Shown piece after piece: positions 6,330 to 11,698 of a DNA stretch of 12,925 bases. The stretch's first letter is position 1; each line of letters opens with the position of its first letter. This DNA comes from Minisyncoccota bacterium. GTDB taxonomy: Bacteria > Patescibacteriota > Minisyncoccia > Phycocordibacterales > UBA2100. The stretch is from NCBI GenBank assembly GCA_018061585.1, contig JAGOTU010000011.1, positions 1-12,925 on the forward strand, given 5' to 3'. A program made the position numbers and the translations under genes. Below the pieces are notes generated by a model, which was not told the DNA's origin, did not search any database, and saw only the letters and a list, made by a program, of their open reading frames with translations.

Positions 6330-6398
6330 ATGCAGGTACATACATCAATGATGATGGCGATGACACATCCGCACGGCGGCGTTATTCGTACTGCATAG
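6330..6398 (+). CDS. 22-aa ORF, possible leader peptide
   Basis: ATG 6330 opens a 22-codon frame ending in TAG at 6396-6398. The product contains five Met (one run MMMAM at 7-11), three His and the stretch HPHGG (13-17), and ends IRTA. It begins 6 nt after a -10-like box, so it would be translated without a leader. An intrinsic terminator follows 20 nt after the stop, and the next gene has its own Shine-Dalgarno. The codons for HGG (6373-6379) contain ACGGCGG, the exact complement of the terminator's left arm. This fits a ribosome-mediated attenuation leader. The Met or His codons would be the candidate stall site (inference). It could instead be a chance ORF in the 3' tail of the upstream operon. 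Confidence 0.45.
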   Translation: MQVHTSMMMAMTHPHGGVIRTA

Positions 6399-6429
6399 AT
6401 CCCAAAATACATACGAACAAACCCGCCGT
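6373..6429 (+). promoter_or_regulatory. Candidate antiterminator pairing within an attenuator
   Basis: ACGGCGG at 6373-6379 is complementary over 7 bp to CCGCCGT at 6423-6429, which forms the left side of the terminator hairpin at 6422-6437. The two structures exclude each other. If both form in RNA, ribosome position on the 22-codon ORF could choose between them. Confidence 0.35.
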
Positions 6430-6443
6430 CCGGCGGGTTTTTT
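6419..6443 (+). terminator. Intrinsic terminator (attenuator or operon end)
   Basis: The stem CCCGCC (6422-6427)/GGCGGG (6432-6437) with loop gtcc is followed by six T. AAA at 6419-6421 can extend the stem with the first T residues. It ends the upstream operon and/or acts as the attenuator in front of the gene at 6481. Confidence 0.85.
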
Positions 6444-6470
6444 GTTTGTGCAGTTCTTTCCTGTTTCAAC

Positions 6471-6475
6471 GGAGG
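6471..6475 (+). promoter_or_regulatory. Shine-Dalgarno GGAGG
   Basis: GGAGG lies 5 nt before ATG 6481. It fixes this start over the in-frame TTG 6442, which lies in the terminator's T-tract. It is the only strong Shine-Dalgarno I found ahead of a gene in the window. Confidence 0.7.
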
Positions 6476-6480
6476 CTCGG

Positions 6481-6843
6481 ATGAGGCACGAGGTCGTGTC
6501 CGATACGGCGCTCACTTCGCTCGCTCTCCGTACATGGCGAGCACGAGGCGGGCATTTGTTCCCACTGCGTGTGATATCTGTCGCGCACGTAGTGGTGGTC
6601 ACGCTGCGGCTGCTTGATATCAGGGAGTCGCTCCACTGCGTCGGTTCCTGGACGATCAGTGAGTACGGAGATGTCCCGGACGCGATCCGTCTGATCGCAG
6701 CGCGGGATCGTGATTATGCGGGGCTCGTCTTTCACGACCGTGTCGGAGCAGACGGCTGCTATTGGGAGCTCGTTGATCCGTCCACGCTCGCGCCCGCGAG
6801 GATGTTCTCGCGGGATTGGCGTGCCTCGTACGGTGCGGTCTGA
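6481..6843 (+). CDS. Orphan 120-aa protein of unknown function
   Basis: The product is soluble by appearance, Arg- and Asp-rich, and shows no signal peptide, though residues 45-57 are moderately hydrophobic. It has a C-terminal part with many aromatic and acidic residues (YAGLVFHDRV, CYWELVD). I recognise no family. Support for a real gene comes from its surroundings: a GGAGG Shine-Dalgarno 5 nt upstream, a strong terminator starting the base after its stop, and a terminator before the Shine-Dalgarno. The gene is more G+C-rich in look than several neighbours. It seems to form a self-contained unit with the 22-codon ORF. The opposite strand holds a shorter frame (6466-6735) that I judge a shadow. 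Confidence 0.65.
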   Translation: MRHEVVSDTALTSLALRTWRARGGHLFPLRVISVAHVVVVTLRLLDIRESLHCVGSWTISEYGDVPDAIRLIAARDRDYAGLVFHDRVGADGCYWELVDPSTLAPARMFSRDWRASYGAV

Positions 6844-6876
6844 CTGCCGGGTTCGAATGAACCCGGCAGTTTTCTT
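6844..6876 (+). terminator. Intrinsic terminator after the orphan gene
   Basis: An 11-bp perfect stem CTGCCGGGTTC (6844-6854)/GAACCCGGCAG (6859-6869) with a GAAT loop is followed by TTTTCTT. It begins immediately after the TGA stop. Confidence 0.93.
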
Positions 6877-6877
6877 G

Positions 6878-6886
6878 TGATAGCAT
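6878..6886 (+). promoter_or_regulatory. Extended -10 (TGaTAGCAT) for pyrF
   Basis: TG-a-TAGCAT starts two bases after the T-tract of the preceding terminator and ends 8 nt before ATG 6895. It supports 6895 over the GTG at 6877, which would overlap the promoter. Confidence 0.5.
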
Positions 6887-6894
6887 GTCGGGCA

Positions 6895-7719
6895 ATGACG
6901 AGGAATTTCAATTCACTGCTCGCAGAAACTCAGGCGGTGAAGAAGCATCTCTGTGTCGGACTTGATCCTGATTTCGAAAAAATACCGGTACATCTACGGC
7001 GGCTTGGTGTACGGGAAGGACTCCTTGCGTTCAATCGCGGCATCGTTGATGCGACCAAGGAGATCGCGGGCTCGTACAAACCCAATACGGCGTTCTTTGA
7101 GGCATATGGAAGTGAGGGATGGGATGTTGCAAAAGAGACCATTCGCTATATTCGAGAGCACGCACCCGAGGCGGTCGTTATCGCCGATGCGAAACGCGCG
7201 GACATAGGAAATACGAATAACGGATACATCGAAGCGATCTTCGGAGATCTTGAAGCTGACGCGATCACCGTGCATCCATACCTCGGGTCCGAGGCATTGC
7301 GTCCGTTCCTTGATCGCTCGGATAAGGGCGTGTTTATTTTGTGCAGGACATCCAACCCGGGTGCGAGCGAGATACAGGACCTGGACGTTGGCGGAGAACC
7401 TTTATATCTTCACATCGCTCGCCTGGTCAATGACGCTTGGAACACAAACGGCAACTGCGGACTCGTGACGGGAGCGACATATCCTGAAGAGATCCAGCGT
7501 GTTCGGTCCGTAGCGCCGTCACTGCCGCTTCTCATACCGGGCATCGGCGCACAAGGAGGGGACCTGGAGGCAACAGTGCGCGCCGCGCGCGGGGGTCGGA
7601 TGCTTATCTCGGCATCGCGCTCGATCATGTATGCATCCGCGGGCGAAGACTTTGCCGAAGCGGCAGAGCGCTCCGCACAGGAACTTCATAGGTCCATTAC
7701 CAAAGCGGCAGTAGTATAG
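6895..7719 (+). CDS. pyrF: Orotidine 5'-phosphate decarboxylase (type 2)
   Basis: The 274-aa enzyme converts OMP to UMP, the last step of de novo pyrimidine synthesis. The catalytic D-x-K-x-x-D motif is DAKRADIGNT at 98-107 (D98, K100, D103), with the upstream Lys in YKPN (61-64) and the N-terminal VGLDPD (21-26). Length and the long loop between barrel strands match the type 2 subfamily seen in mycobacteria and many CPR genomes. A C-terminal phosphate-binding region follows PGIGAQGGD. The gene is followed by pyrE after 19 nt, so the pair completes orotate-to-UMP conversion. No earlier pathway genes are in the window, which would also suit salvage of orotate from outside. Confidence 0.95.
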   Translation: MTRNFNSLLAETQAVKKHLCVGLDPDFEKIPVHLRRLGVREGLLAFNRGIVDATKEIAGSYKPNTAFFEAYGSEGWDVAKETIRYIREHAPEAVVIADAKRADIGNTNNGYIEAIFGDLEADAITVHPYLGSEALRPFLDRSDKGVFILCRTSNPGASEIQDLDVGGEPLYLHIARLVNDAWNTNGNCGLVTGATYPEEIQRVRSVAPSLPLLIPGIGAQGGDLEATVRAARGGRMLISASRSIMYASAGEDFAEAAERSAQELHRSITKAAVV

Positions 7720-7720
7720 T
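7715..7720 (+). promoter_or_regulatory. Weak -10-like TATAGT overlapping the pyrF stop
   Basis: TATAGT contains the pyrF stop codon and lies 18 nt before the pyrE ATG. It could give pyrE a separate start with a leader of about 11 nt. Co-transcription with pyrF is equally likely. Confidence 0.25.
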
Positions 7721-7738
7721 CTGAATACACAAACATAT

Positions 7739-8374
7739 ATGGATGAAGCCGGAGTATTAGATATATTGCAGAAAGTAGGCGCGTTTCGTGCAGGACATTT
7801 TGTCGGTGTTTCGGGGCTGCACCTCGATACGTATGTCAATAAAAATGCGATGTATCCGTACACGCGGGAGATGTCTAAACTGTGTCTCGAAATCGCGAAC
7901 AGATTCAAAGGCAGGAACATCGAGGCGGTCGTGGGGCCCGCGACCGGGGGCATCATCCTATCGCAATGGGTTGCATATCATTTGTCCGAACTTGAAGGCC
8001 GAGAGGTCTATAGTGTGTATTCTGACAAAGACGCTGACGGGTTCGTCATCAAGCGCGGGTATAACGAACTGATCAAAGGAAAGAACATCCTCGTCGTTGA
8101 GGATCTCGTAACGACCGGCGGATCGCTCCGCAAGGTTATCGATGTTGCCCGGACGGAAGGGGCGAATATCATTGCTGCAGTCGCGATATGCAACCGTGGT
8201 GCCGTAACGCGAGAAATGGCCGGGAATCCGCCGGAATTCATGTCTATGCTCACTGTCGAGCTCGATCAATGGCCGGAAGGCGAATGTGACCTCTGTAAGC
8301 GCAATATTCCGATCAATACGGATGTCGGTCACGGCAAGGACTACCTCGCTAAAAAGGCCGCAGGAGCTGCCTAA
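7739..8374 (+). CDS. pyrE: Orotate phosphoribosyltransferase
   Basis: The 211-aa enzyme joins orotate to PRPP to give OMP, the substrate of the pyrF product just upstream. The PRPP-binding loop is EDLVTTGGS (121-129), preceded by the hydrophobic strand ILVV. GPATGGIILSQ (66-76) is the diphosphate loop region. RGYNE and the flexible-loop lysines follow the usual order. The C-terminal part holds a CxxC-like pair (C183, C186 in ECDLCKRNIPINTDVG), typical of this longer PyrE subgroup and possibly metal-binding. ATG 7739 gives the family's usual N-terminus. No Shine-Dalgarno is seen. Confidence 0.95.
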   Translation: MDEAGVLDILQKVGAFRAGHFVGVSGLHLDTYVNKNAMYPYTREMSKLCLEIANRFKGRNIEAVVGPATGGIILSQWVAYHLSELEGREVYSVYSDKDADGFVIKRGYNELIKGKNILVVEDLVTTGGSLRKVIDVARTEGANIIAAVAICNRGAVTREMAGNPPEFMSMLTVELDQWPEGECDLCKRNIPINTDVGHGKDYLAKKAAGAA

Positions 8375-8414
8375 AAACTACGAAAAAGTCTCACCCCGGC
8401 TTCATGAATGGTGG

Positions 8415-8455
8415 TGATATACTGGTGCATCTAATAGCGTTTTATCGACTATAAA
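8415..8455 (+). promoter_or_regulatory. Two candidate -10 boxes before the cupredoxin gene
   Basis: An extended -10 TG-a-TATACT lies at 8415-8423 and would give a leader of roughly 35 nt. TATAAA at 8450-8455 ends 9 nt before ATG 8465, the nearly leaderless spacing seen elsewhere. Either or both may be used. The 90-nt gap holds no clear terminator for pyrE. Confidence 0.45.
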
Positions 8456-8464
8456 TTCAAATCT

Positions 8465-8953
8465 ATGCGAAATCTACTTTGGGTCATCGTTGCAATCGTA
8501 CTGATCGGCGGAGGATACTGGTGGTGGTCAATGTCGGATACGACGACCGCACCGGTGGACACGAACGCTTCGTCAGCTGCACCGATCGTCGCTACGACAA
8601 CGCCAGAAGCTGCCGTGACAACTCCTGCTGCAACACCGACTACAGTAACTGTTACCTACGATGGCAAGGCGTATTCCCCGGAAACCGTTACGGTGAAAGT
8701 GGGAGACACGGTTCAGTTCAAGAACGCATCAGGCAAGAACATGTGGGTCGCGGCCGATGAACACCCGACGCACACAAACTATGACGGCTCGTCGCGATCC
8801 GTTCACTGTGCGACCGACTTTACCGGCGAGAAGCCGTTCGATCAGTGCAAGCCGGAAGCTACAGACTACTCGTTCACATTCACCAAGGTCGGGAGCAACG
8901 ACTATCACGACCACATCAATCCTTCTGCCCACGGTGTCGTGACCGTACAGTAA
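8465..8953 (+). CDS. Membrane-anchored cupredoxin-like protein
   Basis: The 162-aa protein starts with a transmembrane anchor (about 4-22, ending YWWW), followed by a low-complexity Thr/Ala/Pro linker (25-60) and a cupredoxin domain (about 61-162). The domain begins VTVTYDGKAYSPETVTVKVGD, the usual first strands. The metal-site end, YHDHINPSAHGVV (147-159), lacks the Cys and Met of blue-copper sites and offers H148, H150 and H156. H100 and H103 in DEHPTH lie in the other ligand loop. Copper or another metal could bind through His only. Two Cys (C115, C128) sit in an inserted loop and may form a disulfide. The domain should face outside the cytoplasmic membrane. A DoxX-like gene starts one base after its stop. 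Confidence 0.85.
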   Translation: MRNLLWVIVAIVLIGGGYWWWSMSDTTTAPVDTNASSAAPIVATTTPEAAVTTPAATPTTVTVTYDGKAYSPETVTVKVGDTVQFKNASGKNMWVAADEHPTHTNYDGSSRSVHCATDFTGEKPFDQCKPEATDYSFTFTKVGSNDYHDHINPSAHGVVTVQ

Positions 8954-8954
8954 T

Positions 8955-9320
8955 ATGTCGCGCGAATCGTATGCAGAGCTAGTTCTCCGCATCGGTCTTG
9001 CGTTCGCGTTCCTGTATCCGCCCATCAATGCGGCATTCGATCCCAATGCGTGGATCGGTTATTTTCCGCCGTTCGTGCGCGGGTATGTGGATGACATGAT
9101 AATGCTGCATGCCTTCGGGGCGATCGAGGTGATCATCGCGCTCTGGATGCTCTGGGGCAAGAAGTTATTCTGGCCGGCTTCAGCTGCCTTCGTGATGCTT
9201 GTCGCGATCGTAGTGATGGACTACACGGAATTCCAGGTGGTATTCCGCGACCTTTCTATCGCAGCCATTGCGCTGTACTTCTGCGTCAAATACCGACCGG
9301 GCGGAAACGACAACGTATAG
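8955..9320 (+). CDS. DoxX-like four-helix membrane protein
   Basis: The 121-aa protein has four hydrophobic segments at about 6-26, 48-68, 72-90 and 97-112. The start (LVLRIGLAFAFLYPPINA) and the second helix with an embedded Glu (AFGAIEVIIALWML) match the layout of DoxX/DoxD-type proteins. The role is unknown in general, though relatives associate with thiol and redox stress systems. ATG 8955 lies one base after the cupredoxin stop, so translation is probably coupled and the two products may work together at the membrane. A bidirectional terminator follows the stop. Confidence 0.75.
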   Translation: MSRESYAELVLRIGLAFAFLYPPINAAFDPNAWIGYFPPFVRGYVDDMIMLHAFGAIEVIIALWMLWGKKLFWPASAAFVMLVAIVVMDYTEFQVVFRDLSIAAIALYFCVKYRPGGNDNV

Positions 9321-9331
9321 GTCCGAAAAGA

Positions 9332-9360
9332 AAAAGCCGGGGAAACCCGGCTTTTCTTTT
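9332..9360. terminator. Bidirectional intrinsic terminator
   Basis: AAAAGCCGGG (9332-9341) and CCCGGCTTTT (9346-9355) form a 10-bp stem with a GAAA loop, followed on + by CTTTT and flanked on the other side by an A-run. It can end the DoxX gene on + and the reductase gene on -, whose stop codon lies in its last bases. Confidence 0.93.
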
Positions 9361-10294
9361 AGTGGACCGCTACGGTGCCTCGGTGTACGAACATGTAAAT
9401 GTCTTCAAGGGCTTTCACGGCGTCTCCTGCTGCGATGTTGTTCTGATGGTATACGCCATCAGTAATGTCGCCGGCCGCCCACACACGCGGGTGTGATGTG
9501 CGCTGCGTGCGCGGATCTACCTTGATCTGCCGTACTTGATTCATATCGAGGCTATCGCCGATCCAGCCGGTGTTCGGCAATAGTCCGATCTCTACGAACA
9601 CGCCGGTGACCGGAAGTAGTGTCTCTGCGCCGGAGGCATCCTTGTACTTGATACCCGACACGAACTTGTCTCCGACGATCTCGCTCGGTGCGGCATTCAG
9701 TATGATCTTGAAATTCGGCTTTGACTTAGCGGCTGCGACCGTGATTTCGTCGGCGCGGAATGTTTCAGTACGGTTGAGGAGAGTGACGCTCTTGCAGTAC
9801 GCGAGCAGCTGGAGGGCTGTCTCGAACGCGGCATTGCCCCCGCCCACGACTGCGACATCTTGATCCCCGAACAGAGGGCCGTCACAGGTGGCGCAGTAGG
9901 TGAGTCCCTTGTTATCAAATTCAGCTGCGCCGGGAACCTCGAGCTTGCGACGTTGTGCGCCTGCTGCGATCAGGACGGACTTCGCCGAGTAGACGGTGCC
10001 GCTGTCGATCGTGACCTCGACGTGGTCGTCAAATGTCACAAGCTTCGTCGCAAGCGCAGGAGAAACGACCTCGAGGAATTCGCCCTTATAGGTCTCCACG
10101 TGCTTTTTAAGAGCCTCTGCGAGGTCCGCACCGTGAATGGCAGGTGTTCCGATCCAGTTCTGGATCTCGGCGGATACAATGCTCTGGCCGCCCCATTCAG
10201 ATGTGATCTGAACGGTTTTTAACTGCTTTCGTGCCGCGTAAATTGCGGCTGAGGCACCCGCAGGGCCGCCGCCGATGATGATGAGATCGTACAT
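9359..10294 (-). CDS. trxB: Thioredoxin reductase / AhpF-type flavoprotein
   Basis: The 311-aa FAD-dependent disulfide reductase has the FAD-binding GGGPAG (8-13), the redox-active CATC (C134, C137) and the nucleotide-binding GGGNAA (151-156). The second FAD motif is WAAGDITDG (272-280). It would use NAD(P)H to reduce thioredoxin or a peroxiredoxin partner. Several stretches (TYCATCDGPLF, VFVEIGLLPNT) look closer to the AhpF C-terminal half than to E. coli TrxB. The NADPH-specific HRRxxxR motif reads NRTETFR (174-180), with the second Arg missing, so NADH use is possible. The N-terminal thioredoxin-fold part of AhpF is absent. ATG 10294 follows TATTCT by 9 nt. Confidence 0.88.
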   Translation of the reverse strand: MYDLIIIGGGPAGASAAIYAARKQLKTVQITSEWGGQSIVSAEIQNWIGTPAIHGADLAEALKKHVETYKGEFLEVVSPALATKLVTFDDHVEVTIDSGTVYSAKSVLIAAGAQRRKLEVPGAAEFDNKGLTYCATCDGPLFGDQDVAVVGGGNAAFETALQLLAYCKSVTLLNRTETFRADEITVAAAKSKPNFKIILNAAPSEIVGDKFVSGIKYKDASGAETLLPVTGVFVEIGLLPNTGWIGDSLDMNQVRQIKVDPRTQRTSHPRVWAAGDITDGVYHQNNIAAGDAVKALEDIYMFVHRGTVAVH

Positions 10295-10303
10295 AGTCTT
10301 CTG

Positions 10304-10309
10304 AGAATA
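10304..10309 (-). promoter_or_regulatory. -10 box TATTCT for the reductase gene
   Basis: On the - strand TATTCT ends 9 nt before ATG 10294. It lies in the T-rich tail of the terminator that follows ftsZ, so the end of one unit and the start of the next share bases. Confidence 0.5.
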
Positions 10310-10334
10310 ACACGGCCCGCTTTCGCGGGCCGTG
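10304..10334 (-). terminator. Intrinsic terminator after ftsZ
   Basis: On the - strand CACGGCCCGC/GCGGGCCGTG forms a 10-bp perfect stem with a GAAA loop (10311-10334), followed by the short tail TTATTCT. The tail is weak in T, so some readthrough into the reductase gene is possible. Confidence 0.8.
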
Positions 10335-10347
10335 GATAATGTCGGTA

Positions 10348-11565
10348 TTATTTTCGTCGGAGGAAGGACGGAAGGCCACCCCAGCTGTCGTCTTCGTCAG
10401 AAGATGATGAAGGTTCAACGGACGTGTCCTGAATGCGGACCTCCGGCTTCTTTTCTTCGCGCATCTGTGCCTTTTCGGTCGCGAGTGCGTCAATTATTTT
10501 CTTTGGTTCCGGTCGGGGAATGGTTTGTACCGGTGGTACATCTGAATCCTTTCCGCGGGACGGAATAACGCGCGTAGCAAATGTTGCGCCGGCGGGTCGC
10601 GGAGCTTGCTCCGGGAAACCGGTTGCGATCACGGTCACGCGTACCTGACCCTTCTTGAGCGATTCGTCTGTGATAGCGCCGAAGATGACCTTCGCCTCCG
10701 GATCGATGGCTTCGGTGATCACGTTCGCGGCATCTTGAACTTCGAGCATGCCGAGGTCATCGCCGCCTGCGATCGAGAAGAGTACGCCCTTGGCACCAGT
10801 GATGGAAACTTCGAGGAGCGGGGAATTGATAGCTGCTCGTGCTGCGTTCTCTGCGCGCTTTTCGCCGATAGCCGTACCGATGCCCATGAGAGCGCTTCCG
10901 GCGTTCGCCATGATCGCACGCACGTCGGCGAAGTCGACGTTGATGATACCTGTCTGTGTGATGAGGTCAGAGATTCCCTCGACAGCCTGCTTGAGGATGT
11001 CATCGCACATTGCGAACGCGTTCTTGATACCGGTTTCGCGCGAGACGATAGCGAGGAGTTTGTCGTTGGGGATTATGATGGTCGCATCGACCGCCTTTCG
11101 AAGTTCCGTAAGACCGGCCTCTGCCAATCGAATGCGCTGCTGACCTTCGAATGCGAACGGTCGTGTGACGACGCCGATGGTAAGTGCACCGAGTTCACGT
11201 GCGATCTTAGCAACAACAGGTGCTGCGCCGGTACCGGTGCCACCTCCCATGCCGCAGGTAACGAACACCATGTCGGAACCCTTGATGGCATCCTGGATCT
11301 CTTCACGTGTCTCTTCGGCTGCCTGCTTACCCATATCCGGGTTCATGCCCGTGCCCAGCCCTCGGGTGAGGGTCTTGCCAATGTGGATCTTGTGCTTAGC
11401 TTTTGACTTGTGGAGGTCCTGTGCGTCGGTGTTCACTGCGATGAAATCAACTCCCTGGACGCCGGTCGCAACCATGTGGTTGACCGTGTTTCCGCCCGAT
11501 CCGCCGACACCGATAACTCGAATTCGTGCGAATGATTCTACTTCGGGCTTCACTTGCTTTGACAT
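10348..11565 (-). CDS. ftsZ: Cell division protein FtsZ
   Basis: The 405-aa tubulin-like GTPase forms the Z ring. It has the N-terminal GVGGSGGNTVNHM (19-31), the GTP-binding GGGTGTG (107-113) and the T7 catalytic loop INVDFADVR (208-216). A variable linker rich in Pro, Lys and acidic residues (about 320-396) leads to the conserved C-terminal peptide LPSFLRRK (398-405), which binds FtsA and other tethers. All GTPase residues I can check are present. ATG 11565 (MSKQV) is chosen over the upstream ATG at 11601, because TGCTATGAT lies between the two and ends 9 nt before 11565. The gene lies downstream of ftsA but probably also has its own transcript. Confidence 0.97.
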   Translation of the reverse strand: MSKQVKPEVESFARIRVIGVGGSGGNTVNHMVATGVQGVDFIAVNTDAQDLHKSKAKHKIHIGKTLTRGLGTGMNPDMGKQAAEETREEIQDAIKGSDMVFVTCGMGGGTGTGAAPVVAKIARELGALTIGVVTRPFAFEGQQRIRLAEAGLTELRKAVDATIIIPNDKLLAIVSRETGIKNAFAMCDDILKQAVEGISDLITQTGIINVDFADVRAIMANAGSALMGIGTAIGEKRAENAARAAINSPLLEVSITGAKGVLFSIAGGDDLGMLEVQDAANVITEAIDPEAKVIFGAITDESLKKGQVRVTVIATGFPEQAPRPAGATFATRVIPSRGKDSDVPPVQTIPRPEPKKIIDALATEKAQMREEKKPEVRIQDTSVEPSSSSDEDDSWGGLPSFLRRK

Positions 11566-11574
11566 AGTGGGCAC

Positions 11575-11583
11575 ATCATAGCA
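11575..11583 (-). promoter_or_regulatory. Extended -10 (TGcTATGAT) for ftsZ
   Basis: On the - strand TG-c-TATGAT ends 9 nt before ATG 11565. TATAAA lies just upstream (11589-11584) and a TTGACA at 11620-11615 is too distant for normal spacing. It suggests ftsZ transcription independent of ftsA. Confidence 0.5.
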
Positions 11584-11653
11584 TTTATAGGATATGGGCA
11601 ACGTTGACGCCCTCTGTCAATTATGTCTGAATTACGGCCTAAAAACAGACCAA

Positions 11654-11672
11654 ATGCGGCACCGAGCCGCAT
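11654..11672 (-). terminator. Hairpin between ftsA and ftsZ, weak terminator or attenuator
   Basis: On the - strand ATGCGGC/GCCGCAT forms a 7-bp stem around loop TCGGT, about 26 nt after the ftsA stop. The tail TTGGTCTGTTTTT is only partly T-rich. It could end a fraction of ftsA transcripts and so set the ftsA:ftsZ ratio. Confidence 0.45.
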
Positions 11673-11698
11673 CATGAAGGGGTGTAAATATAAATATT

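Noticed and set aside
6345..6735. - strand frames at 6345-6602 and 6466-6735
   Set aside because: They run through a terminator and opposite a frame with a good Shine-Dalgarno; no start signals or protein-like composition.
10606..11406. Long + strand open frame (266 codons) opposite ftsZ
   Set aside because: ftsZ is certain on the - strand. The + product is Cys/Asp/Arg-rich without domain motifs.
11563..11688. Short - strand ORF of 41 codons overlapping the ftsZ start, with a CPLC motif
   Set aside because: It contains the hairpin and the ftsZ promoter, has no Shine-Dalgarno or -10 box at suitable spacing, and its CPLC end is the ftsZ start read in another frame.
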